A stretch of DNA of 17,831 nucleotides, taken from assembly GCA_045638565.1 (NCBI GenBank), contig JAZUBN010000128.1, forward strand, positions 1-17,831, written 5' to 3'. The position numbers and the translations under genes were made by a program. Below the pieces are notes generated by a model. It saw only the letters and a program-made list of their open reading frames with translations. It was not told the origin of the DNA and did not search any database. Origin of the DNA: SIG471 sp045638565. GTDB lineage: Bacteria > Bacillota > Clostridia > Oscillospirales > Butyricicoccaceae. Shown here one piece after another: positions 7,481 to 14,300 of the stretch; within the stretch, counting starts at the first letter, position 1; each line of letters starts with the position of its first letter.

Positions 7481-8353
7481 TTAGTCCTCCACAGCTCTCT
7501 TGAGAACTGCCATTCTTACGAATACGCCGTTGGACATCTGCTTGAAGATGCGAGCCTTTTCACATTCAACAACATCGTCAGCGATTTCAACGCCTCTGTT
7601 GAATGGAGCTGGGTGCATGATGATGGCATTTTCCTTCATCTTTGCTACGTTTTCAGCTGTAAGACCGTAGTGCTTGTGATATTCTTCCTTGTTGAACTTT
7701 ACTGTGCCGTCGTGACGTTCGTGCTGAACACGGAGCATCATAACGATGTCGGAAGTTGCAAGAGCTGTTTCGAATGGTTCGAAATTCATGCCTTCTTCCA
7801 TGAACATATCAGGACCGGATGTAACAACTTCCATGCCGAGACGCTTCATGACTTCGAAGTTTGTATGAGCTACTCTGGAATGAGCGATGTCACCGCAGAT
7901 GCAGCACTTGAGGCCTTCAAACTTACCGAATTCCTGACGGATTGTGAGAAGGTCGAGAAGAGACTGAGTAGGGTGGTTGCCTGTGCCGTCGCCGGCGTTG
8001 AGAATAGCGCCGTTTACATGGCCGACAAGCTGCTTGTAGTATTCAACTTCAGGACTTCTGATAACGAGGAAGTCACAGCCGACAGCATCAAAGAACTTTA
8101 CTGTATCGTAGAAGGATTCATTCTTGTTGATGGAAGAAGTTGCCGCATTAAAAGAAAGAACTCGCACATTCAGCTTTTCCTGGGCAACATTAAAGCTGTA
8201 CTGAGTACGAGTTGATGATTCCAAAAACAAATTTACAGCAATGCGACCGCTGAGATCACACTCCAAAGTGCCATCACAAAAGCCCTGTGCATCGTCAAGA
8301 ATAGCGTTGATTTCTTCAACAGAAAGGTCAGCAAGAGTAAGCAGATGTTTCAT
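7481..8353 (-). CDS. pyrB: Aspartate carbamoyltransferase catalytic subunit
   Basis: The product (290 aa) joins carbamoyl phosphate and aspartate, the committed step of pyrimidine synthesis. Carbamoyl-phosphate residues are visible in SSTRT (46-50), a Lys-containing loop (SINKNES, 74-80), HPTQ (127-130) and HSR (158-160). The aspartate-binding LRVQ (207-210) and HPAPFNRGVE (247-256) are also present. It resembles the B. subtilis enzyme and is slightly shorter; the usual E-P-S-T-R-T reads E-S-S-T-R-T. No regulatory pyrI is next to it. The ATG at 8353 follows an AGGAGG site with 5-6 nt spacing. It is the first gene of the operon, about 44 nt downstream of the predicted transcription start. Confidence 0.96.
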   Translation of the reverse strand: MKHLLTLADLSVEEINAILDDAQGFCDGTLECDLSGRIAVNLFLESSTRTQYSFNVAQEKLNVRVLSFNAATSSINKNESFYDTVKFFDAVGCDFLVIRSPEVEYYKQLVGHVNGAILNAGDGTGNHPTQSLLDLLTIRQEFGKFEGLKCCICGDIAHSRVAHTNFEVMKRLGMEVVTSGPDMFMEEGMNFEPFETALATSDIVMMLRVQHERHDGTVKFNKEEYHKHYGLTAENVAKMKENAIIMHPAPFNRGVEIADDVVECEKARIFKQMSNGVFVRMAVLKRAVED

Positions 8354-8396
8354 ATATCCTCCTAAAATTATCGTTAATAAACTATTTTATAATTAT

Positions 8397-8421
8397 CTGA
8401 CTTATTATATCATAAAGTCAG
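8397..8421. promoter_or_regulatory. Candidate operator over the pyr promoter -10 box
   Basis: A 25-bp region with perfect 7-bp inverted arms, CTGACTT (8397-8403) and AAGTCAG (8415-8421). It spans from the predicted transcription start across the whole -10 box and into the spacer. A dimeric repressor bound here would block RNA polymerase. The regulator is unknown. Confidence 0.5.
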
Positions 8422-8432
8422 TATAAAATCAA
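8404..8432 (-). promoter_or_regulatory. Promoter of the pyrBC-carAB-pyrKD operon
   Basis: On the minus strand: -35 TTGATT (8432-8427), 17-bp spacer, extended -10 TGATATAAT with the hexamer TATAAT at 8409-8404. The predicted start near 8397 gives a leader of about 44 nt with no room for a PyrR anti-terminator/terminator pair. Confidence 0.85.
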
Positions 8433-8440
8433 GAAAAGAT

Positions 8441-8680
8441 GAAAATAAATTATAATTTTTCGTCAGAAAATTGTGGAAAGGGCGTTTTGTCTGTATTTTG
8501 CCCGAAAATCAGGGGATAAATCGGGCAGTTTTCATCAAACACTATTGCCACCCATACATTATAACATATATAAAGGGAAATTTCTCTATAAATTTTCATT
8601 TTTGTTATTTCCGACGGAAAAATTTGTCAAAAATGCATATATAAAATATGTATATATAAACCATATGGGAGACAAGAGAT
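8441..8680. other. AT-rich intergenic stretch upstream of pyrB
   Basis: No convincing gene is seen in this AT-rich stretch. It holds a nested inverted repeat at 8597-8635: outer arms CATTTTTG (8597-8604) and CAAAAATG (8628-8635), inner arms TTTCC (8608-8612) and GGAAA (8616-8620). A 94-codon open frame crosses the region but has no ribosome-binding site and runs into the repeats. Confidence 0.5.
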
Positions 8681-8888
8681 TTTGTAGGGGCGAGCATTGC
8701 TCGTCCGATTGTAGGGAACGGCGCCCACGACGTTCCGCCTGGATAAATGAAAAGTGAAAAGTGAAAAGTGAAAAATTACGGTGTGACGGAGTCACATTTG
8801 ATAGGGGACAACCCCTCAGTCACTGCGTGACACCTCCACTTGCACAGGGGAGGCAAGAGACTTTGTAGGGGAGCTGCTTGCCGCTCCC
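8668..8888. repeat. Composite repeat island upstream of the orphan membrane gene
   Basis: The island contains three GTAGGG hairpins: 8684-8707 (GGGCGAGC/GCTCGTCC), 8711-8739 (GGAACG/CGTTCC) and 8865-8888 (GGGAGC/GCTCCC). Between them are a tandem GTGAAAA tract (about 8748-8775), a GTGAC-GGA-GTCAC hairpin (8783-8795), and a GTCAC-TGC-GTGAC hairpin (8819-8831). The segment beginning GGAGACAAGAG at 8668 recurs nearly exactly at 8849 (GGAGGCAAGAG), which suggests internal duplication. There is no coding potential. Confidence 0.7.
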
Positions 8889-8933
8889 ACAAGTTACACA
8901 AATTCATCGTCATCTTTTTATATATCCTGTATA

Positions 8934-8962
8934 TTGCATTTATATTGGTTATATGTTATAAT
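8934..8962 (+). promoter_or_regulatory. Promoter of the orphan membrane protein gene
   Basis: -35 TTGCAT (8934-8939), 17-bp spacer, -10 TATAAT (8957-8962) with an upstream TG one base away (extended -10). An imperfect inverted repeat, TTGGTTATAT (8945-8954) against ATATAAACCAA (8970-8980), straddles the -10 box and the start site and could be an operator. Confidence 0.75.
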
Positions 8963-8991
8963 ATTAACAATATAAACCAAGGAGGGATAAT

Positions 8992-9399
8992 ATGAAGCAA
9001 TTACGCAAGAATATAGCACTGTATATCGGCTTTCTGGCAGTGGTGACACTGGGGCTTTATTTTCTGCTCAACTGGCGCGATGATGCACCGAGAGTGAACA
9101 TTATCGGTATTTGCCTTATTATCGGTGGTATTGCCCTTATTTTCTTCCTCGGCAGACGAAAATCGAAGGGTATCAGTATGATAAACCCTCTCAATTCGGG
9201 TGGCAGAGGACAGCTTATTATCAACAATATGCAGCTCAACGCCTATACAAACGACATCAAGAAAGCAAATGAGGTTTTCGGCGCTGTCGAAACCGAGAGA
9301 GAGCTTGCCGAAGGCTATGAAAAGCTCGACCACATGCTGCCGTACATCATCGGCGGAATAGCCATAATCGTAGGACTTATTATGTACGAATGGAAATAG
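8992..9399 (+). CDS. Small membrane protein of unknown function
   Basis: A 135-residue protein I do not recognise. It shows two N-terminal hydrophobic helices (about 9-26 and 36-54) separated by a short polar loop (NWRDDAPR), then a basic cluster RRKSKG, a polar central stretch (about 60-115) that would be soluble, and a C-terminal hydrophobic helix (about 116-131) ending EWK. The GGAGGG site sits 5 nt before ATG and a strong promoter lies just upstream, so it is very likely a real, singly transcribed gene. It has its own terminator. It is separated from pyrB by 638 bp and diverges from it, so a functional link to pyrimidines is not supported. Confidence 0.8.
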   Translation: MKQLRKNIALYIGFLAVVTLGLYFLLNWRDDAPRVNIIGICLIIGGIALIFFLGRRKSKGISMINPLNSGGRGQLIINNMQLNAYTNDIKKANEVFGAVETERELAEGYEKLDHMLPYIIGGIAIIVGLIMYEWK

Positions 9400-9400
9400 A

Positions 9401-9427
9401 AAAAGCTCCCCAACGGGAGCTTTTTTT
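9401..9427 (+). terminator. Intrinsic terminator of the small membrane protein gene
   Basis: Hairpin AAAAGCTCCC (9401-9410), loop CAAC, GGGAGCTTTT (9415-9424), continuing as a T-tract, 2 bases after the stop codon. Confidence 0.9.
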
Positions 9428-9431
9428 AATG

Positions 9432-9559
9432 AATGGTGAAAAATGAAAAATGAAAAATTACGGTGTGACGGAGTCACATTTGATAGGGAGGGATGTCGAC
9501 GAGCGCCATCCCCTACATTGGATTGTACGTTTGTAGGGGACGGCATTTATGACGTCCCG
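9432..9559. repeat. Composite intergenic repeat with two GTAGGGG hairpins
   Basis: A GTGAAAAAT-type tandem tract (about 9436-9458) is followed by CGGTGTGACGGAGTCACATTTGA, then a minus-oriented hairpin at 9490-9516 (GGGATG/CATCCC) and a plus-oriented one at 9533-9559 (GGGACG/CGTCCC). The module order matches the islands at 8711, 12094 and 14340. Confidence 0.7.
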
Positions 9560-9565
9560 AAAACA

Positions 9566-9595
9566 AAAAAGGCCCCCGTATGGGAGCCTTTTTAT
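9566..9595 (-). terminator. Terminator of the serine hydrolase gene
   Basis: On the minus strand: GGCTCCC, loop ATAC, GGGGGCC, then TTTTTT. The one non-Watson-Crick pair is U-G in this direction but C-A in the other, which supports use on the minus strand. It begins about 12 bases beyond the serine hydrolase stop codon. Confidence 0.8.
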
Positions 9596-9606
9596 ATAAA
9601 ATCCAA

Positions 9607-11484
9607 TTAAATAAATGAAATATAGCCGTCCTTGACGCCCTTGAATTCGCCGCCGTACATTGTATCATAGAATACCGACATATCCTTTTCAAGCACGAGA
9701 ATACGTCTGCCGTTTGGCACTTCAGGAAGCTCCTTGAGCTCGCCTTCGATCTTGTAAACCTTATTTTCATAAGGATCCTGATGGAAGCCCTGACCTGCAT
9801 AAACAGGAAGAGAAGCTGTATCACGGTATGTGTAGGAGGATGTATGGCAGTATTCAACGCCGTCCTTTTCTTCAAATACCAGAGTTACAAGGTCACGGCT
9901 GCCGTTTGCAGGAGTATTGATAAAGCCTGTAGCCTGATTTTCATCGATTTCGTGAACAGAAGCTTCGAAGCCGCCATAGATGTCAGCATCTTTTCTGCCC
10001 GAGAAGGAAGCCACGAGATGACCTTCAACGCCGTCGAGCTTGTTGAGGATGAAGCCTGTCATCAGTTCGTAGATGATAAGGTCGTAAGGTGTTGTGGAAA
10101 CGCAGACATAATTCTTGCCAAGACGTTCATTCCACTTTGCAGAAACAGGCTTTACAGCGAGAGCCTTCTGCATCTGTGGGAAAATCTTGCCGCGGAGATT
10201 TGTGATAAGATATGTATTGCCGTTGTGTTCTTCAAAGAAGAATGTCTGGTCGTTTTCGCCGATGAACTTTTCGCCGTCATACTTGAGACGCTGAGCCATA
10301 GGACGCTTTTCTGTATTTCTTGTGGAAATACGGGAAATGTGCATATATGGGCCGTAGAATTCGATATCGAGAATGGAGGAAGGCATAAGATACTTGCCTG
10401 CATATTTTTCTACCATTTCGCAAGGAACCTTCTTGAAGTTCTTCCAGATGTTGATGCCGTATTCTTCCATCATGAGAATACCGAAAAGACGGAGGATTGT
10501 TTCAGGAACATCCAGCTTACAGTCGTGAGTTTCGCTGAGAGCGAGAACTGCATCGTACTTAGGGATTACGATGAACTGTGTTGTGAACTGGAAAGAGTTG
10601 CCGCCCTTCTGGAGAACGCCTTCGCCCAGATCATAGTCGATGTCGAAGAAGTTTACGCTGTCCCAGCCGAGACCGAAGCCTGTACTCTTGTTGTCATTTG
10701 CAAGGAAGCTTGCGCCGTGTGGCTTTGCCATTTCGTCGATGGAAGACTGAGCAAAAACGCCTTCCGGATGAAGCACCATGTTACCCATCTTGCAGAGGTC
10801 GATCATGCTTGTTGTAAAGCCGCCGCCGCCCTGAATGTAGAGCAATTCCTTTGGCTTGCCCTTTTCGCGTGTGAGAGTGTGTTCGCCTGTGAGAAGCTCG
10901 GAAGTCTGAGTAGTTTTTGCGCCGATAGGAGCTGTGATGAACTTTTCGCAGAACTTTGCAAAACGCATACCTGTAACTTCAGCGATTACCATTTCAGCCA
11001 TTGTGAAGCCGTCGTTGCAGTATACAGCATATTCGCCCGGCTCAGCCTTGAGGTAGCTGTTTGCCATATATTCGTAAACAACGTCATAGTAGTTGTCTGC
11101 AGTAACATCTGTTACAGAGAAGCCCTTCCACTGTGTGCCAGGGAGACCGGATGTATGGGAAAGACACTGACGTGTTGTGATCTTCTTATAGCGCTCGTCG
11201 AGCATCTTGAAGCGAGGGAGATATTCGCAGATTGGCTTGTCGAGGTCGAGAAGACCGAGCTCAACGCACTTCATAGCAGCGAGAGAGCAGTAAACCTTGG
11301 AAACCGAGCAAATGTTGTATGTGTCATTTACTGTGGAAGGAGTGTTGTCCTTGTCGCCGTTTGTGCCGAGAGCGTCAGCTGCAATAAGCTTGCCGCCTAC
11401 CATGAATGCGTAGGAAACGGAAGTGTAGTTCTTTGCAAGACCAAGCTCAAGAACGTGAGAAAGCTTTTTTGTAAGTTCATTCAT
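9607..11484 (-). CDS. Serine hydrolase, beta-lactamase/transpeptidase fold, with long C-terminal extension
   Basis: A 625-residue protein. Its first ~340 residues match the class C beta-lactamase/penicillin-binding-protein fold (PF00144 type): S60-V-S-K63 gives the Ser/Lys catalytic pair, Y155-C-N157 the Tyr motif, and K293-G-G the third motif; HTSGLPG (110-116) and GGGGFTTS (219-226) are also typical. No signal peptide or membrane segment is seen, so it is probably cytoplasmic, perhaps an esterase or peptidase; the substrate is unknown. The remaining ~280 residues form an extension I cannot assign. The ATG at 11484 has AAAGGAGA 7-8 nt upstream; the frame remains open to 11835 but that part lacks a start signal and crosses repeats. 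It is transcribed alone. Confidence 0.88.
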   Translation of the reverse strand: MNELTKKLSHVLELGLAKNYTSVSYAFMVGGKLIAADALGTNGDKDNTPSTVNDTYNICSVSKVYCSLAAMKCVELGLLDLDKPICEYLPRFKMLDERYKKITTRQCLSHTSGLPGTQWKGFSVTDVTADNYYDVVYEYMANSYLKAEPGEYAVYCNDGFTMAEMVIAEVTGMRFAKFCEKFITAPIGAKTTQTSELLTGEHTLTREKGKPKELLYIQGGGGFTTSMIDLCKMGNMVLHPEGVFAQSSIDEMAKPHGASFLANDNKSTGFGLGWDSVNFFDIDYDLGEGVLQKGGNSFQFTTQFIVIPKYDAVLALSETHDCKLDVPETILRLFGILMMEEYGINIWKNFKKVPCEMVEKYAGKYLMPSSILDIEFYGPYMHISRISTRNTEKRPMAQRLKYDGEKFIGENDQTFFFEEHNGNTYLITNLRGKIFPQMQKALAVKPVSAKWNERLGKNYVCVSTTPYDLIIYELMTGFILNKLDGVEGHLVASFSGRKDADIYGGFEASVHEIDENQATGFINTPANGSRDLVTLVFEEKDGVEYCHTSSYTYRDTASLPVYAGQGFHQDPYENKVYKIEGELKELPEVPNGRRILVLEKDMSVFYDTMYGGEFKGVKDGYISFI

Positions 11485-11518
11485 AATGGTATTCTCCTTT
11501 ATGTTTTTCTTTAGTTTA

Positions 11519-11547
11519 ATAGTATCACAAAATAAAAAGGAATACAA
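11519..11547 (-). promoter_or_regulatory. Promoter of the serine hydrolase gene
   Basis: On the minus strand: -35 TTGTAT (11547-11542), 17-bp spacer, extended -10 TGATACTAT with the hexamer TACTAT at 11524-11519. It gives a short leader before the ATG at 11484. Confidence 0.75.
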
Positions 11548-11559
11548 TAGATAAATTAT

Positions 11560-11618
11560 GTAGGGGACGGTGCTTGTCAACGTCCCGAAAAACGTAGGGG
11601 AGCTGCTTGCCGCTCCCG
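11560..11618. repeat. Two adjacent GTAGGGG hairpins
   Basis: 11560-11587 has stem GGGACG/CGTCCC and 11594-11618 has stem GGGAGC/GCTCCC. The second is nearly identical to the copies at 8865 and 17807. They lie immediately upstream of the serine hydrolase promoter. A decayed copy (GCCCGTCCG) follows near 11643. Confidence 0.75.
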
Positions 11619-11702
11619 AATAAAATGCAGGCACAAACATTGCCCGTCCGCGGCACTTCAAAAAATATTTCCATATTTTACTAAAAATGTATAATTTACC
11701 TA

Positions 11703-11732
11703 TTGACATATCATATACTATTATGGTATACT
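11703..11732 (+). promoter_or_regulatory. Promoter with no intact gene downstream
   Basis: -35 TTGACA (11703-11708), 18-bp spacer, -10 TATACT (11727-11732). The nearest ATG (11742) meets a stop after four codons, so the transcript would be non-coding or from a broken gene. Confidence 0.6.
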
Positions 11733-11741
11733 TTAACCAAG

Positions 11742-11847
11742 ATGAAAGATTATTGACCTCAAGGGTAGACTTACTCTCATAGCAGGTATCGTCCTCGGTT
11801 CCTGCGGCGCATTTAATAAAGCAAAATCTCTTCATTACCTTTTTTAA
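11742..11847 (+). pseudogene. Possible frameshifted remnant of a small lipoprotein-like gene
   Basis: ATG-AAA-GAT-TAT-TGA stops at once, but the +1 frame that follows reads KIIDLKGRLTLIAGIVLG, then SCGAFNKAKSLHYLF and a stop. Insertion of a single A in the AAA run would join the two as MKKIIDLKGRL..., a natural-looking signal-sequence start with an L-G-S-C lipobox-like motif. A promoter lies 10 bases upstream. I do not recognise a family, and it could be chance. Confidence 0.25.
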
Positions 11848-11904
11848 TAAAATAGTAAAACGAAAAATATGTTAATAAGCTTCTTTCAAAGGTGACTCCT
11901 TTTT

Positions 11905-11992
11905 GGGTATACACCGCTTAAGTCAGGGTATGACAGACGGCGAAAAGCAGGTGTGAGCGTGCTTTGATTTAAGCGGTGTATATCCGACTTAA
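11905..11992 (+). ncRNA. Candidate structured RNA element (multi-hairpin)
   Basis: A long stem closes a branched region: TATACACCGCTTAA (11908-11921) pairs perfectly with TTAAGCGGTGTATA (11969-11982), extendable by 3 pairs including one G-U. Inside are a hairpin GTCA/TGAC (11922-11934) and a hairpin AAAGCA/TGCTTT (11944-11965), giving a three-way-junction shape. An alternative pairing TTAAGTC (11918-11924) with GACTTAA (11986-11992) would break the main stem. No known RNA family is recognised. The strand is inferred from the upstream plus-strand promoter at 11703. Confidence 0.4.
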
Positions 11993-12008
11993 CATAATTT
12001 TTCCTTTT

Positions 12009-12056
12009 TCAGCCCTCGGCAGACGTACCCTTCTGCCGGGGGCTGAGCCCTTTTAT
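12009..12056 (+). terminator. Strong 14-bp hairpin, possible terminator
   Basis: TCAGCCCTCGGCAG (12009-12022) pairs with CTGCCGGGGGCTGA (12033-12046) with one U-G pair and a 10-nt loop. GCCCTTTT follows, so the U-tract is short and not adjacent. It could end a transcript from the promoter at 11703, or be another repeat hairpin. Confidence 0.4.
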
Positions 12057-12074
12057 GGGGATAAATATGCAGAA

Positions 12075-12252
12075 GAGCATTGTTCGTCCAATTGTAGGGA
12101 ACGGCCTCCTCGACGGTCCGCATGGATAAATGAATAGTGAAAAATGAATAGTGAATAGTTGCGGTGTGACGAGTCACATTTAATAAGTTTCGCTCCCTCC
12201 ACCGCAAGCGGTCCCCCTCCCTCTACGAGAGGGAGGCTGTGGGTGCGTAGGG
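12075..12252. repeat. Composite repeat island, first copy of the 94-bp repeat
   Basis: The order is a decayed GAGCATTGTTCGTCC hairpin half, a GTAGGG hairpin at 12094-12120, a tandem GTGAATA/GTGAAAA tract (about 12131-12158), then a 94-bp block (12159-12252) identical base for base to 14397-14490. The 94-bp block contains GTGAC-GA-GTCAC, ACCGC-AA-GCGGT and CCTCCCTC/GAGGGAGG palindromes. There is no coding potential. Confidence 0.85.
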
Positions 12253-12529
12253 TACGGCCCCCATCGGAACAACTCATTCATACTCAATAACACACATCTT
12301 CATCCGCCGACAGAACATAATAAAAAATTCACTGTTTATATTTCTTTTACAAAATCGTTATTATGCATAAATTGTTAAACTTTATCTATGGAAAATAGAC
12401 AGATTGTAAAATACTGTATATACTGTTTATGCGGTTTATGCACATCATATAGGCAGTCATTATACAACTTATGCATAGGAATGTAAAATTCGTGTAAAAT
12501 TTTAAGTTGATGTTAAATTATGCTTTCGT
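12253..12529. promoter_or_regulatory. AT-rich upstream region of the binding-protein gene with recurring short motifs
   Basis: There is no gene here. TTATGC occurs five times (12361, 12427, 12436, 12469, 12518); the first copy is part of the palindrome TTATGCATAA. TGTAAAAT occurs three times (12405, 12482, 12493), the last two 11 bp apart, about one helical turn. The clustering suggests binding sites of a regulator; this is inference. Confidence 0.35.
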
Positions 12530-12559
12530 TTGACATAAACATCGTATTCATGATATCAT
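12530..12559 (+). promoter_or_regulatory. Promoter of the solute-binding protein gene
   Basis: -35 TTGACA (12530-12535), 18-bp spacer, extended -10 TGATATCAT with the hexamer TATCAT at 12554-12559. An inverted repeat CTGATT-TACAT-AATCAG (12568-12584) follows at about the transcription start and could be an operator or a leader hairpin. Confidence 0.7.
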
Positions 12560-12609
12560 CGCGGTAACTGATTTACATAATCAGAGTAAAATATTATGGA
12601 GGAAAACAC

Positions 12610-14208
12610 ATGAAAAGATTCGTAGCTCTTACTCTTTCCCTTGTTATGATGTTTGCGATGTTCGCAGGCTGCGCAAAGGAAGAAGCAACAACTACAACAG
12701 CGGCTCCAGCAGGTGACACAACAACTGCTGCAGGCGAAACAACAACAGCTGCACCGGAAAATATCAGAACTGATATCATTTTCGCTAACACAGCTGACGT
12801 ATCATCCCTCGACCCACACGACCAGACAGACGTATACTCTGCAGCTATCTGCGACATGATCTACGGCAAGCTCTTCTACTTCGACAACGAAACAAACCTT
12901 CTCCCAGGTCTCTGTAAGGAATGGACAATCGTTTCCGATACAGAATACGAACTCAAGCTTGAAGAAGGCGTTAAGTTCCATAACGGCGACGTTATGACAG
13001 CAGAAGACGTTAAGTTCTCCATCGAAAGAATGGTAAAGATGCCTAAGACTGCTGCTCTCTACGATACAATCGACAGCGTAACTATCGTTGACGACAACAC
13101 AATCAAGTTCACAACTTCTGAACCAATGGCTCCAATTCTTCTTAACCTCGCAGGCCCACAGGCATGTATCGTAAACAAGAAGGTTGTTGAAGAAATCGAA
13201 GCTGCAGGCGGCAAGTACGGTGAAGAACCAATCGGTACAGGCGCTATGAAGCTTAAGGAATGGGCTATCAACGACCATATCACAGTAGAACGTTTCGACG
13301 ACTACTATAAGGGCGCTGTTAAGGCAACAACAATCACAATGCGTATTATCCCAGAAGCTGCTACACAGACAATCGCTCTCGAAACAGGTGAAATCGACTT
13401 CATCGCTTCTGTTGCTGCTATCGATACAGAACGTGTTCTTGCTAACGACAAGCTCAAGACAGAAGAAATGACAGGTACATCCATTTCCTACCTCGGTATC
13501 AACCACAAGAAGGCTCCATTTGATAACAAGGCTCTCCGTCAGGCTATCGCTTACGGTATCAACAAGCAGAACATCATCGACATCTGCTACGAAGGCTATG
13601 CTATCCCTGTTAACTCTGTATTCCAGGTTATGATGCCTTCCCACGACCCAGAACTCAACCCATATCCATACAATGTTGAAATGGCAAAGGCAAAGATGGC
13701 TGAAGCTGGCTACCCAGACGGCGGCGTAACATTCGAAATCGGCGTTTCTTCCAACTCTTCCGACAAGATGGCTACAGTTATCCAGTCCGACCTCGCTGCT
13801 ATCGGTATCGAAGTTTCCATCCGTATGCAGGAATTCGGCGCATTCCTTTCCTACCTCAACGGCACAGAACACGAAGGCTTCATCCTCGGCTGGTCCAACT
13901 GCTATAACCCAGACAGAACAATGTCCCTCATGTTCCACTCCGAATCCGAACCAGCTTCCGGTAACCGTGGTTACTACTCCAACCCAGAAGCTGACAAGCT
14001 CATCGACGCTGCAAAGGCTGAAATGGATTGGGAAAAGAGAGCTCCTATGTATAAGGAACTCCAGAAGATCATCACAGAAGACGTTGCATGGGTTCCACTT
14101 CTCCAGACACAGTCCTACGCTGGTATGAACAAGAACCTCATGGATGCTAAGATCTCCAAGCTCACACCATTCCATGACTTCACAAACGCATACGTAATCG
14201 AAGACTAA
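12610..14208 (+). CDS. ABC transporter solute-binding lipoprotein, family 5 (peptide type)
   Basis: A 532-residue extracytoplasmic lipoprotein. Residues 1-20 are a lipoprotein signal peptide ending A-G before the lipidated Cys21. Residues about 24-50 are a Thr/Ala-rich linker typical of clostridial surface lipoproteins. The rest matches the DppA/OppA-like SBP_bac_5 family, with NTADVSSLDPHDQTD near the start, KFHNGDVMTAEDVKFSIERM-type core, and ALRQAIAYGINK at the second lobe. The ligand is likely a peptide or similar solute. No permease or ATPase gene is adjacent, so it must pair with a transporter encoded elsewhere. GGAGG (12598-12602) is 7 nt before ATG. Codon choice is very uniform (GCT/GCA, ACA, CCA, GAA, AAG), consistent with high expression. 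The gene is monocistronic. Confidence 0.93.
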   Translation: MKRFVALTLSLVMMFAMFAGCAKEEATTTTAAPAGDTTTAAGETTTAAPENIRTDIIFANTADVSSLDPHDQTDVYSAAICDMIYGKLFYFDNETNLLPGLCKEWTIVSDTEYELKLEEGVKFHNGDVMTAEDVKFSIERMVKMPKTAALYDTIDSVTIVDDNTIKFTTSEPMAPILLNLAGPQACIVNKKVVEEIEAAGGKYGEEPIGTGAMKLKEWAINDHITVERFDDYYKGAVKATTITMRIIPEAATQTIALETGEIDFIASVAAIDTERVLANDKLKTEEMTGTSISYLGINHKKAPFDNKALRQAIAYGINKQNIIDICYEGYAIPVNSVFQVMMPSHDPELNPYPYNVEMAKAKMAEAGYPDGGVTFEIGVSSNSSDKMATVIQSDLAAIGIEVSIRMQEFGAFLSYLNGTEHEGFILGWSNCYNPDRTMSLMFHSESEPASGNRGYYSNPEADKLIDAAKAEMDWEKRAPMYKELQKIITEDVAWVPLLQTQSYAGMNKNLMDAKISKLTPFHDFTNAYVIED

Positions 14209-14244
14209 TCTGAAATAATCTACCATTGGTTTTCAACTTTCGGA

Positions 14245-14272
14245 AAGAGACTCCCTTCGGGGAGTCTTTTTT
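14245..14272 (+). terminator. Intrinsic terminator of the solute-binding protein gene
   Basis: GACTCCC (14249-14255), TTCG tetraloop, GGGAGTC (14260-14266), then TTTTTT. It starts about 40 bases after the stop codon. Confidence 0.95.
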
Positions 14273-14300
14273 CGTTGTGCGGACGCATCTGCAGGGGGAT

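Noticed and set aside
8354..8396. PyrR-binding loop or attenuator in the pyr leader
   Set aside because: The leader from the predicted start is about 44 nt of AT-rich sequence with no terminator hairpin or PyrR-type anti-antiterminator.
8473..8757. Small plus-strand open frame of 94 codons upstream of the orphan membrane gene
   Set aside because: It starts inside the pyr upstream region without a ribosome-binding site, reads through AT-rich DNA and ends inside a repeat island.
11905..11992. tRNA, small SRP RNA, tmRNA or RNase P RNA
   Set aside because: There is no CCA-type acceptor arm or T-loop, no GGAA-type SRP apical loop in the right place, and none of the conserved tmRNA or RNase P segments are present.
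11989..12277. Short minus-strand frames, and similar ones at 14180-14515
   Set aside because: They are near-identical translations of the two 94-bp repeat islands, so the shared peptide comes from the repeat and not from a protein family.
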